27,274 nt of DNA from Chrysochromulina parva (GCA_002887195.1 PJAB01000419.1:1-27274), one strand, 5' to 3'. Shown: positions 17,686-26,235, counted from the stretch's first letter. Notes: generated by a model not told the origin, from the sequence alone. A program made the numbers and translations.

Positions 17686-18260
17686 GCGGCTGGCGCAAAG
17701 GATGCATGCACGTGCATGCCCCGGGACACGATCCGCCGCAATCGATGTACGTGTCTACGTGTCTACGTGTGTACGTGAGCATGGGGCACTTATGGGGCAC
17801 CAACCCGTAAAGCATGACATGATGTGGCAGCAGCGTCTCACTGCGCGAGAGCCCGAGAACCGAGTCTCGAGTCGATTCTACAGTATACAGACTCTCCATA
17901 CGTTTCGGTCGACGTCCGGACGTGCGGGTGCGATCGACGTCAAACCGTGACCGTCCGGCTCCGGGGTCGCGGGTCCCCGGACGCGGACGCCCCGCCGCCG
18001 GCCCGGGGTCGGGTCGGCGCGGTCGCGTCGTGTGATCCTGATCGAATTTCGAGTTCATTGTTGTAATTTGATTTAAGAATGCGCGCTCAGGAGCTCACCA
18101 CCTCGCCTGCCCGAGCCGCGAGCGGGCCGACGCGACCGTCACACAGGCAAACTGTCGGTATGTGCGCGTGACCTGTGCACCTGAGGACCTGTCTCTACAC
18201 TATAGGACTCTAGCGCATGTAAGATGTATTACATTCGGAATATTCGAGACGAGAACGTAA
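17686..18260. other. Intergenic region between convergent genes
   Basis: These 575 bp lie between the 3' ends of the Lys-rich gene and the SGNH gene. They contain the 16-bp palindrome at 17704-17719, a short TACGTGTC array at 17748-17779, and a small hairpin TCCGGGG/CCCCGGA at about 17959-17980. No coding signal was recognised. Confidence 0.5.
17704..17719. repeat. 16-bp perfect palindrome GCATGCACGTGCATGC
   Basis: The palindrome is perfect and centred on CACGTG (G-box/E-box). It lies 18 nt after the stop codon of the Lys-rich gene, so it could be a 3' UTR hairpin or a protein-binding site. Four 8-bp TACGTGnn units follow at 17748-17779. Confidence 0.85.
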
Positions 18261-20321
18261 TCAACACGACGTTGCGGACGCATCACAGCGGTCGGCGAGG
18301 AGCTTCTCGAGCTCTTCCTCAAGGACTGCCTGCTGCTGCTGTGCCGCTTCGCGCGCCTTCGCCAGACTTCTGACCAGCTCGTGGGCCTGTGTGGCCCGCT
18401 GCAGCGCACGTTTATAGGTTGCTCTTGCCTCCTCCTCGTCCGCCGCCGCCTCGCGGGCCTCCAGCGCAGCGCGCTCGAGGGTGCTCGTAGCCTCGACAGT
18501 GGCCTGGCTGGCGCAAGCGAGCTGTCGCCGAAGCGAAGCGATCCGCTCCTCGTGCTGTTTCGTCAGAGGCTCGGGCTGTTTCGTCAGAGGCTCGGGCTGT
18601 TTCGTCAGAGGCTCGTGCTGTTTCGTCAGAGGCTCGTGCTGTTTCGTCAGAGGCTCGGGAAGGTCCGCGGCCGCCGCCGCGGCCGCAGTACCACTGAGCA
18701 TGCGGGCGGCGTGCCCGCATGTGTGCGCCTTCTTCCTACCCGGTATGCAACCCAGGCATCTGACGCTCGCTGGGCGCACTCCCGGCTCCTTGGCTGCTGT
18801 GGGCTGGGGGGCTTGTGCTGAAACGGCCGGCGGCAGAGGCGACATCGCGAACGCAGGTGACGCGGCTGGCAGCGCAATCGCCAGGGCCGCCGCCTTTGCA
18901 GCAGGATCGTCCTTTAGGCGAACCCTGCCTGAATTGAGGAGAACCCACTCATCCCATTTCGGGTCCCATCCCTCAAAGCGAAGCTTCACTGCTGTCACGT
19001 GTGGCTCCTTGGCCTTGGCCTTCTGCCAGCGCAGCTTGACCACGTGTGCGTCGCACCACACGCGTCGCACGTCCAGGGCTGACACGGCCGCCCCCTCCTC
19101 GACCCCGTCGCCCTCGGACAGTAGCGTGGTGTCCTCTGGTGGTGTCGGCAACTCCTCGGCAGGACGGAGCGCCGTTGTGAGCACCTTGGCTGGTGGGGGA
19201 CCGGCCGCCGGTGCCGCCGCCTGCGCGGCCGCCGGTGCCGCCGCCTGCGCGGCCGCCGGTGCCGCCGCCTGCGCGGCCGCCGGTGCCGCCGCCTGCGCGG
19301 CCGCCGGTGCAGCCATAAGTGCAGCACTGCTGCCCGGCGCCGTCTCCATCGGTGCGCCGGGCGGCGCCTCTGACAGGGCACACTCGTCGTGTGCACCCTC
19401 GCCCTCCATCACCTCAAGCACGGCACGCAACATCTTGAGGTACCCTTCGTCCTTTAGGTGCAGGTTGTCGCGAAAGTCGTCGACCGAGAGGCGCCCGCCA
19501 AAGAGGTTGACGAAGCCGAAGCCGCCGTCGAGCGAGCGCCGCTCCAGCTCGAGGTTGGAGCGGTGCAGCAGCGACGGGCAGCTTGGTAATCCGTAGGCGC
19601 CACCACTACGCTCGCTCCTCCTGCTCGCGCTGCTGCCGGCGCCTTGGTCGCCGCTGCCGGCGCCAGCACCGGCGTAGTCAAAGTACTCGCGCGTGAGCGG
19701 TCCGACGAGGATCTTGTGACCCGCGCACAGCTTCTGGAGCGGCGTGATCAGATGCTTGTGCACCTCCACGGCGATCAGTGACGGCATGGTGCGTGCGAGG
19801 TTCTTGCCCGCGCACACGATGAGCAGCCCCGCGTTGGTGAGCAGCTGGTGGTTGTGCGGCACCGCGAGCCACTGCCGGAGCTGCGAGCCAATGTCCACGG
19901 GCATGGCGCCGCGCTTGGTGCACCAGCTCACCTCCTTCAGCCCCACCCGCGACTGCAGGTACTGCGCAAGCTCCTCTGCGATCGAGTCGCCCACGAAGAC
20001 CACCGGCCCGTCCAAGCGCGCGCGGAAGCCTCGCAGCACTGCGGCCTCCTCGGCCGCCCAGCTCCCAGGTCCAGCTACCTTATAAGCCGTGGAAAGCCGT
20101 GGCTGGCTGCTGCTGCCGCCGCTGCTGCCGCCGCTTCTGCCGCTGCCGCCGCTGCTGCTCTGGCAGCATTTCTGCTTCTGTGCAGCTTTGGCCGCTTTGA
20201 CCTGCTCTTGCACCTTTGAGCTCTGCGGCTCCTCGTCGCGAGGGCGCTTGAGCACGGGGCGTAGCTGCTCGATCACGTGCGCAATGCTGACTTTGCGAGT
20301 TTTCATGCTGTGCTCTGCCAT
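18261..20321 (-). CDS. SGNH-hydrolase-like protein with chromo-barrel domain and coiled coil
   Basis: This is a 686-aa intronless gene. The ATG at 20321 is preferred; the frame runs a little further upstream without an ATG. Residues about 100-310 show an SGNH hydrolase: GDSI (Ser113), AGKN (Gly172, Asn174) and DNLH (Asp285, His288), i.e. all four block residues. An Ala/Gln/Pro linker with an 8-aa repeat follows (about 335-375). Residues about 418-470 match a chromo-barrel/Tudor-knot domain (VKLRFEGWDPKWDEW, Trp452/456/459). Next comes a Cys/His cluster of unclear type (CLGC, CGHAAR), five EPLTKQ(H/P) heptads (about 555-589) and a Glu/Ala-rich coiled coil to the end. The N-terminus has a basic KRPRDEE segment that could be a nuclear signal. 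The esterase substrate is unknown. The fusion suggests a chromatin- or RNA-linked role, which is inference. It is head-to-head with the VOC gene. Confidence 0.78.
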   Translation of the reverse strand: MAEHSMKTRKVSIAHVIEQLRPVLKRPRDEEPQSSKVQEQVKAAKAAQKQKCCQSSSGGSGRSGGSSGGSSSQPRLSTAYKVAGPGSWAAEEAAVLRGFRARLDGPVVFVGDSIAEELAQYLQSRVGLKEVSWCTKRGAMPVDIGSQLRQWLAVPHNHQLLTNAGLLIVCAGKNLARTMPSLIAVEVHKHLITPLQKLCAGHKILVGPLTREYFDYAGAGAGSGDQGAGSSASRRSERSGGAYGLPSCPSLLHRSNLELERRSLDGGFGFVNLFGGRLSVDDFRDNLHLKDEGYLKMLRAVLEVMEGEGAHDECALSEAPPGAPMETAPGSSAALMAAPAAAQAAAPAAAQAAAPAAAQAAAPAAAQAAAPAAGPPPAKVLTTALRPAEELPTPPEDTTLLSEGDGVEEGAAVSALDVRRVWCDAHVVKLRWQKAKAKEPHVTAVKLRFEGWDPKWDEWVLLNSGRVRLKDDPAAKAAALAIALPAASPAFAMSPLPPAVSAQAPQPTAAKEPGVRPASVRCLGCIPGRKKAHTCGHAARMLSGTAAAAAAADLPEPLTKQHEPLTKQHEPLTKQPEPLTKQPEPLTKQHEERIASLRRQLACASQATVEATSTLERAALEAREAAADEEEARATYKRALQRATQAHELVRSLAKAREAAQQQQAVLEEELEKLLADRCDASATSC
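18554..18658 (-). repeat. Five tandem 21-bp units coding EPLTKQ(H/P)
   Basis: Five in-frame 21-nt copies differ only at the H/P codon. They sit between the Cys/His segment and the C-terminal coiled coil of the SGNH protein. The near identity suggests recent expansion and likely copy-number variation. Confidence 0.95.
19203..19314 (-). repeat. Tandem 24-bp units coding an Ala/Gln/Pro linker
   Basis: Four identical 24-nt units plus a partial fifth code for QAAAPAAA repeats between the hydrolase and chromo-barrel domains of the SGNH protein. This is a flexible linker of variable length. Confidence 0.95.
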
Positions 20322-20461
20322 CTTCTCTTCGCAAGTCAAGTCACGTCAAGATTGACGTGACTTGAAACTTTAACTTGAAACTTAGACTTGACTTGAACGT
20401 CGAGCGCTTTCGGCGACGATTTCAAGACTTGAGGAAACGGATCGGGATTGTCGCACCGGGA
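20322..20461. promoter_or_regulatory. Divergent promoter with 14-bp-arm palindrome and CAAGT/ACTTG tract
   Basis: These 140 bp separate the SGNH (-) and VOC (+) start codons. A perfect inverted repeat with 14-bp arms (20336-20349 and 20352-20365) and a 2-bp centre carries TCACGTCA on one arm and TGACGTGA on the other. CAAGT occurs at 20332 and 20337, and ACTTG at 20360, 20373, 20386, 20391 and 20427. The first 19 bp (20332-20350) match the AKR/esterase promoter block at 2373-2391 with two mismatches. A bZIP-type site is a reasonable inference. Confidence 0.6.
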
Positions 20462-21562
20462 ATGGCCTTGGCCCTTCTTGCTTGCTGCTGCGGTGCCCTC
20501 GTGAGTATGTCACGCGTTAGTTCTGCGGCCGTCATACACAGGATCGTGGCCGACGCTCTGCTGGCCGACGACTCGCTCGATGTGCCAGGTATCCTCTGGC
20601 TCGAGCATCTGAACCTGTTGACCGGGCCAAAAGAGATGGCCAACAAGTTCTATGTCGACTTCATCGGCATGGTGCCGGAGCCCGGACGCTCGTGGCATGT
20701 CAACTTGGGTTCGCAGCAATTTCACCTCGCGGCTGCTGCCCCTGGAGATGAGCTTGTGCTCACAGGCAACGTGGGCCTGACAGTTCCTTCGCTCGGCACC
20801 CTACGCGGTCGCATCGAGCGTGCGCGGAAGGACTTTGGTGGCACGCAGTTCGACGTCGCAGACGCGCACGATCATCTGCTCGTCACGTGCCCTTGGGGCA
20901 ACCGTTTCGTCGTGCGTGAGGCCTCCACAGATGCGCTCGCCGGCGTCAGCACGAACGCCGGCGTCACCAACTCGGAGCTCCCGAAGATGGCGCGAGCGCA
21001 CCTCGGGCTTGACGAGGGCTCGTCTGTGCGCGAATTGGGCGGGGCAGGCATTCGGTATGTGAGCTTCCAGGCGCGACGTGGCACAGTCGAGCGCATCGGC
21101 CGCTTCTACGCGGAGATGCTCGGTGCGACTGTGCACGTCGAGGAGCATGCCGAAGGCGAGATGGCAATGACCGCCGCGGTGCTTGTCGGGCCGAGCGTGC
21201 ACTTTGTCTTCTTCGAGCACCGAGAGGAAGACTTGAGCGCCGAGGAGGAGGCCAAGCAGGCGGGCAAGGGCGCGGCCTCTGACGGTGGGGAGGGCCTGCA
21301 CGCGTGCGTCTACATTCACAGCTTCAAGCGCGCCTTCGAGCGCCTGGACGCTCGAGGCCTTATTTGGACTAATCCGCGCTTCAGGCACCTCGACACGTGC
21401 GACAGCTGGGAGGAGGCGCACGCCTCGCGCCAGTTTCGCTTCAAGAGCATCGTCGACCTCGATACCATGGAGCCGCTGCTCGAGCTCGAGCACGAGGTGC
21501 GCGCGCAGCGCCACTTTCAATTCTACAAGCGGACGCACTATCCTCCGGGGAGTGGACTGTGA
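20462..21562 (+). CDS. Glyoxalase/VOC-fold protein, two modules, N-terminal signal or anchor
   Basis: This 366-aa intronless gene starts at ATG 20462. The upstream in-frame extension begins with TTG and runs through the promoter tract, so I rejected it. Residues 1-17 (MALALLACCCGALVSMS) look like a signal peptide or membrane anchor. Residues about 42-155 form one vicinal-oxygen-chelate half: WLEHLNLL (His49), QQFHLA (His88), the VPSLGTLRGRIERA helix and the closing GNRFVVRE strand (Glu153). A second half, from about 195, begins GIRYVSFQAR, continues with IGRFYAEMLGATV, HACVYIHSFKRAFERL and ends with a LLELEHEV strand. The first metal-ligand position of module 2 is Tyr rather than His, so only module 1 may bind metal. 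The reaction is unknown; the fold covers glyoxalases, dioxygenases and resistance proteins. Confidence 0.75.
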   Translation: MALALLACCCGALVSMSRVSSAAVIHRIVADALLADDSLDVPGILWLEHLNLLTGPKEMANKFYVDFIGMVPEPGRSWHVNLGSQQFHLAAAAPGDELVLTGNVGLTVPSLGTLRGRIERARKDFGGTQFDVADAHDHLLVTCPWGNRFVVREASTDALAGVSTNAGVTNSELPKMARAHLGLDEGSSVRELGGAGIRYVSFQARRGTVERIGRFYAEMLGATVHVEEHAEGEMAMTAAVLVGPSVHFVFFEHREEDLSAEEEAKQAGKGAASDGGEGLHACVYIHSFKRAFERLDARGLIWTNPRFRHLDTCDSWEEAHASRQFRFKSIVDLDTMEPLLELEHEVRAQRHFQFYKRTHYPPGSGL

Positions 21563-21891
21563 CGACGTGACCTTTCCGCACGTGTTCCAACCGTCGGGCC
21601 TCGATGGGCGGGCTAGGCCTAGGGTAGGTGGCAACATTTAGAGGTCCCCTCTTAAGGCCCCGCAGTACTAGGAAACACGCGAATTACGGTGAGTCGGCTC
21701 GGTTCTTGAGATTCGTATATGCGAGCCGTGCTTCTGTCTCGTGTGTCTCTCGGCTACATGTACCCTCCCCATGTTTACCGGTCGGAATTGCAATCAAGAC
21801 TGGGCCGTCGCGCAACACTCACGCTCACGCACGAACGAGACCGCACGGCGAGCGTCGGCGCGGACTCCAAACATATACCTCCGCCTTGTGG
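21563..21891. other. Intergenic region / 5' leader of the transporter
   Basis: These 329 bp lie between two genes on the same strand. The transporter frame is open upstream from 21628, but it begins with GTG and its translation looks noncoding. I take this as the VOC 3' UTR plus the transporter promoter and leader. Nothing else was recognised. Confidence 0.5.
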
Positions 21892-23613
21892 ATGCCAACG
21901 CACTTCTACTGTCAAGGTACTTTGGACGCACACATCATCCTGAACACCTTCATTGCTGCCGCCCGTGCGATTGGTGTTGCAGCCACACTTGCCGCTGCCG
22001 GCCTTTGGTTTGCGCGCCGTGGGCTCATGACTCCTGCGCTCTCGAAGGGCCTCAGCCATCTCTCGGTGACGCTGGCGATCCCAGCGCTCCTGTTTAGCAG
22101 CATGGTCCCGGGATTTTCGATGGAGCTGCTCGAGTACGCGTGGCCGATGTTCCTGCTCCCGGCGATCTACATTCTCGTGGGCACATTCATCGGCTTCTTG
22201 GTGCTCATCATCGTGCAGCCGCCGGCCGACTTCAGGTTTGGGACAGTGGCGGCATGCGCCTTCGGGAACACGACGGGCATCCCGGTGATCCTCCTCTCCG
22301 TGCTGCAGCAGTCCCTCTCCCACTCCGTGTACGCGGACATTGCCGACCCACTCCTCTTCCTCTCTCTCATGCTCGTGACGCAGCCGCTCATGCAGTGGCT
22401 CGCCGGGCTGGCGCTGCTCGTGCTGCTCAAGGGCGATCTGAGCGCCGACGACCCCGCGATGCCCAGTCCGGCGCCCTCGGGCGCGCTCAGCACCTGGCTC
22501 CGTGACCTGTGCAGGTGCTTCTCCGGAGAAGGCACCGACGCCGACGTGTACCGGTCGATGGATCTAGGCGGCGGCCTGGCCAGCCTGCCATATATGGCAA
22601 GCACAGACGCCGACGTGTACCGTTCGATGTATCAGAGCAGCGGCAGCCGATACATGGGCAATATGGAGCTGCCGTCGTCGGAGCCGTCGCTAACTTCCGC
22701 GGAAGAGTTCCTTCGTACAACGGCGACGGACAGCCATCTCCTTCCGATGCGTAAGCAGTCGCGCGCTGAGGAGTCGACCAACTGCATCTCGATGATGTCG
22801 CAAGGCGAGGACGAGTTTCTACCGCCCATCGGGCTGCGCGCCGCGGATCTGCGCGCCGGGGAGACGCCGCGCCGCTCGCAGGCGAGCACTCCGGCGCGCT
22901 CACACACCAGCTCGGTGGCCGACGTCCTGGAGTATGAGGCCATCAGATTGAGCCCAAGGCTGCGCTTGGCCGAAGTGCCCAGCCGCTCGCAGTCGCACTC
23001 TTGTGCTGATATGATGTCCAGCCTGGTGCCCGGCGAGGACACGCGGCGGCGCGTGCTGAGCGGTTGCTGGCGCACGACGGAGCTGCTGCTGCGGCGCTTG
23101 CTCGTCCCGCAGGTGGTGGCGATCCTTGCAGGCGGTTTCGTTGGACTCTTCGGGCGCCAGTTTGTGCTACCGCCCGAGACGGCGCCTCTCGGATGGCTCT
23201 ACCTTGGGGTGACGAAGCTCGGCGCAGCGGCGGTGCCCATCAACCTCATCTTATTAGGGGCTGCCTTGTCGCGCCCGCCCGAACGGGGCCAACTGCCTCT
23301 CGCGACCGCTGCCGGCATCGTGATCGCACGAATGTTGATCATGCCCGTGTGCGGGCTTGGCATTGCGCGGCTGCTGTCGGCGCTGCACCTACCCGTCCCG
23401 TACATGATGGCGGACCCCTTCTGGCTGGTCTGCCTCGTCCTGACGTGCACACCCACCGCCAATAACATCGTCGTCATGTGTGAGCTCGCGGGCGAGAATC
23501 GACGAAGCATGTCTGCCACCATCTTTTATCAATACTGCGCCGCGCCGCTGCTCCTTCCTGGCGTGCTGACCCTCTTCATTGCTTTCATCTGCAACTCCCA
23601 TATAACGCGGTAA
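21892..23613 (+). CDS. PIN-like / auxin-efflux-carrier-family membrane transporter
   Basis: This is a 573-aa intronless gene for a bile/arsenite/riboflavin-type (Mem_trans) carrier of the PIN-like branch. Five hydrophobic helices (about residues 13-180), a hydrophilic central loop (about 181-400) and five more helices (about 400-570) give the family's inverted-repeat layout. GNTTGIPVILL (125-135) and TPTANNIVVM (about 520) correspond to the paired crossover motifs at the substrate site. The loop is Ser/Arg-rich, contains a duplicated TDADVYRSM, and offers several candidate phosphorylation sites. The ATG at 21892 lies just before the first helix. The family moves small organic acids such as auxin in plants, at the ER or plasma membrane; the substrate in this alga is unknown. 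Confidence 0.88.
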   Translation: MPTHFYCQGTLDAHIILNTFIAAARAIGVAATLAAAGLWFARRGLMTPALSKGLSHLSVTLAIPALLFSSMVPGFSMELLEYAWPMFLLPAIYILVGTFIGFLVLIIVQPPADFRFGTVAACAFGNTTGIPVILLSVLQQSLSHSVYADIADPLLFLSLMLVTQPLMQWLAGLALLVLLKGDLSADDPAMPSPAPSGALSTWLRDLCRCFSGEGTDADVYRSMDLGGGLASLPYMASTDADVYRSMYQSSGSRYMGNMELPSSEPSLTSAEEFLRTTATDSHLLPMRKQSRAEESTNCISMMSQGEDEFLPPIGLRAADLRAGETPRRSQASTPARSHTSSVADVLEYEAIRLSPRLRLAEVPSRSQSHSCADMMSSLVPGEDTRRRVLSGCWRTTELLLRRLLVPQVVAILAGGFVGLFGRQFVLPPETAPLGWLYLGVTKLGAAAVPINLILLGAALSRPPERGQLPLATAAGIVIARMLIMPVCGLGIARLLSALHLPVPYMMADPFWLVCLVLTCTPTANNIVVMCELAGENRRSMSATIFYQYCAAPLLLPGVLTLFIAFICNSHITR

Positions 23614-23810
23614 GCAACTCGGAGTACGGAGGTATGCTAGTGGTACGCCATTGGAAAGTCCGGATTCGGCGCTGAAACGAAACTAGCTTGACGAAACTGA
23701 ACGGATGACCAGAAACCGACGAACCGGAGCTGTGAAGCGACGCCGCTCTCGTGTCTGGTCGCGATCGAGCGTGCACGTCGAGACTATTCTTTCGCACACG
23801 AGCGATCGGC
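23614..23810. other. Short intergenic region between the transporter and bromodomain genes
   Basis: These 197 bp hold the transporter 3' end and the upstream region of the next gene on the same strand. The bromodomain frame is open back to 23751 but without an ATG before 23811. Confidence 0.5.
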
Positions 23811-25424
23811 ATGCCGTTGGAGCGGCCGCACGTCTCCAAGGGCACATTCCACATGCTGACGCTACGGCAGTGCCAGACGCTCCTCAAGCCGCTCAAGAAG
23901 CTGCCCGATGGGGCCAACTTCCTCGTTCCGGTCGACCCCGTTCGCTTGGGCATACCCGATTACTTTCACCATGTGAAGCACCCGATGGACCTGGGCACCA
24001 TCGAGAAGAAGCTCGCCAGCGCGGACGGCAATTATTGCGCCGATAACTTCGTCGAGGATGTGCGGCTGGTGTGGTACAATGCACTGATCTACAATCCGCA
24101 GGGCACACCGGTCGCGCTCGCAGCCTCCCGCATGTCGGCGGCCTTCGAGGAGATGCTCAAGAACTTGGTCGCGTCTGGAAGCGGCGCCGCCGCTGCGGGC
24201 GGTGGCGGGCGTACGGTTAGCGATATTGGCGGGGTCATGCCGACGAAGAATGCCAAGGCGATCGTGCGCAGCCTGCAGCAGAATCAGCATTCCCTCCATT
24301 TCCGCATTCCCGTGGACCCGATCAAGCAGGGCATCCCCAACTACCCCGACATCATCAAGCGCCCGATGGACCTCTCGACCGTCGCCAAGAAGCTCGACGC
24401 CGGCCAGTACCCGACCGTAGGCGACCTGCGCGACGACCTCGACCTAATTTGGGACAATGCGGTCACCTTCAACACCGAGGCCTCGCTCATCGGCGACCAG
24501 GCCGTCAAGCTGCGCGGATTCACGGCCACTAAGTTTGCGCAGGAGGGGTTCCCAACCTCGGCGCCCATCCTGCCACCCGGGCCGGCGATCGTGCGCAACC
24601 CGTCGGCGGTCAAGGAGGCGGCGCCGGCAGCGCCCGCGCCGCCGCGCGACACGAGCCGCAAGCGATCCCTGGCCGGTGATGGCAACGCTCCGCTGAGTGC
24701 GGACTTGGTGGCGGCGGCGCAGAGAGCGGCTGCCGCGGCCGACGCGGCACGTGCTGACATGCTCTCTTCGAGCGAGGTGATGCTCCCTATGAAGCGCTGC
24801 CGGGCCCTGCTCGAGCCGCTCAAGCAAGAGAAGATCGCGGGCTTCTTCCTACAGCCTGTGGACCCGGTAGCTCTCAAGCTCCCGGACTACCTCGTGATCG
24901 TGAAGAGGCCCATGGATCTGGGCACCATCGAGGGCAAGCTCCAGGAGGGCTCGTACACGTCTCCGGGCGACTTTGTGGACGAGGTGCGTCTCGTGTGGAG
25001 CAATGCGCGCCTGTACAACGCGGCAGCAACCGTCGTGCACCAGGCGGCGCTTGAGCTCGCAGGCATCTTTGAACGGCAGCTCTGGTCCGCCGTCAAGCCG
25101 AGCAACCCAATGCCCGCCTCCCTTCAAGCCATCGGAGGTTCGCAAGAGTTTCTCGGGGCGGCGCTCGGGGCGCCGCCGGCGCCCGCGGCACGCGAGCGGC
25201 CGCCCGCGGCTGCGCCACCGACCGCGCCGCCGGCCGCGCCCCCGCCAGCCGCCAAGCCGCGGCCACCACCGGCCGCAAAGCTGGAGCCCGCGCCGGCGCC
25301 GGCGCCGGCGCCGGCGCCGGCCCCGTCCTCCTACAGGGCCGCTCCGCCAGTGAGCGCTGCGCCGGGCGCGGGCGGGAACAGCAGGGGCGTCGTGTTGGGC
25401 GGCGCCTCGAACGGCCACGATGGC

Positions 25425-25455
<31 letters not shown>

Positions 25456-26235
25456 GCGGCGGCGGCGGCGGTGCCAGGTACCTCGAGGGGCGCGAGGAGG
25501 TAGCGAGCAGGTACCACAAGGTGATCAGGCTCTTGCGTCAGCAGCCGTCGGCCAAATACTTCAAGGACCCGGTCGACTGGCAGAAATTGCAGTTGTGGAA
25601 CTACCTCGAGGTGATCGAGCATCCGATGGATTTGAGCACCACCGGCCCTGCATGCAAGTGCTCACCACGGCGCCCCCCCTTCCCCACAGGTGATCGAGCA
25701 TCCGATGGATTTGAGCACCATCCTTCGAAAGCTCGAGAGCCTAGAGTACGAGACTGTGGCGGCGCTGCGCGCGGACGTCGACCTCGTCTGGCAGAACGCG
25801 CTCACCTACAACGGCCCGAACTCGTGGATCAAAAAGTACATTGACGAGATGCGCTCGATTGCGTCCAAGAAGTTCTCGGAGGCCGAATCTCGTCCTCCTG
25901 GCCTCGCACGCAAGCCGTCCGGCGTGACGCGCGCGCCGCCACTGTCCATTCGTGGCGTGGGCAACGTGCCTGTGCAGAGCGGAGCGCCCTTCTTCATCAC
26001 GCCGCAGATGCGCCACCAGCTTCTTGACAACGTCGTCAAGCTGAGCGACGACCAGCGAGTGCAGATCGGGCGGCTCGCCGAGGCGTTCTCGTCGCATGCG
26101 GTCGAGACGTGCGCCGACGGGCGCGAAATCAAGATTGACGTGGACGCGCTCGAGCCCAAGACCTTCATCCGGCTCGACATGCACGTGCGCTCGCTGCTTG
26201 CCGCCACCATCTCCCTCACAGGGGGTGCACCATGA
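23811..26235 (+). CDS. BET-like protein with four bromodomains and an ET domain, one intron
   Basis: Exons 23811-25610 and 25690-26235 give 781 aa. Four bromodomains are seen: BD1 (about 17-118, acetyl-lysine Asn95), BD2 (147-245, Asn221), BD3 (325-425, Asn403) and BD4 (568-660, Asn641). Each has the PVDP(V/I) or PVDW ZA-loop mark and a HPMDL/RPMDL block, and all four acetyl-lysine Asn residues are kept. A NET/ET-type domain follows (about 706-771, LSDDQRVQIGRLAEAF and later EIKIDVDAL). The BD3-BD4 linker (430-565) is Pro/Ala- then Gly-rich. The protein should read acetylated histones in the nucleus and recruit transcription or chromatin factors via ET. Animal BETs have two bromodomains and plant GTE proteins one, so four is unusual. 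Splicing is required to complete BD4. An alternative start is ATG 23853. Confidence 0.88.
25290..25322 (+). repeat. CCGGCG repeat coding Pro-Ala
   Basis: An imperfect-edge hexanucleotide array codes an alternating Pro-Ala linker in the bromodomain protein. Confidence 0.9.
25422..25473 (+). repeat. (GGC)n tract coding polyglycine
   Basis: A near-pure GGC array interrupted once by AGC codes a Gly-rich linker just before BD4. Its G-runs on the plus strand could form G-quadruplex-like structures. Confidence 0.9.
25609..25720 (+). repeat. 33-bp exact direct repeat flanking the BD4 intron
   Basis: Positions 25609-25641 and 25688-25720 are identical over 33 bp. Each copy begins AGGTGATCGAG, so both carry an AG|GT boundary. 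The 46 bp between them (25642-25687) are unique and end in a pyrimidine tract. Confidence 0.96.
25611..25689 (+). other. Intron in the bromodomain gene (GT-AG, 79 bp)
   Basis: The donor is GAG|GTGATC and the acceptor is CCCCTTCCCCACAG|GTG, with a good pyrimidine tract. The length is not a multiple of three and read-through destroys BD4, while removal (phase 0) restores a continuous, canonical bromodomain. The first 31 bp of the intron repeat the first 31 bp of the next exon exactly. Confidence 0.88.

Noticed and set aside
18554..18658. Regular 21-bp repeats resembling a CRISPR array
   Set aside because: Units are directly adjacent with no spacers and code in frame for a peptide repeat.
20375..20461. 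N-terminal extension of the VOC protein from a TTG at 20375
   Set aside because: Not an ATG, it runs through the CAAGT/ACTTG promoter tract, and the ATG at 20462 begins a good signal or anchor segment.
25611..25844. Bromodomain protein ending early in a frameshifted tail
   Set aside because: The frameshifted tail has no domain, while removing a GT-AG intron with a strong pyrimidine tract restores BD4 and adds an ET domain.
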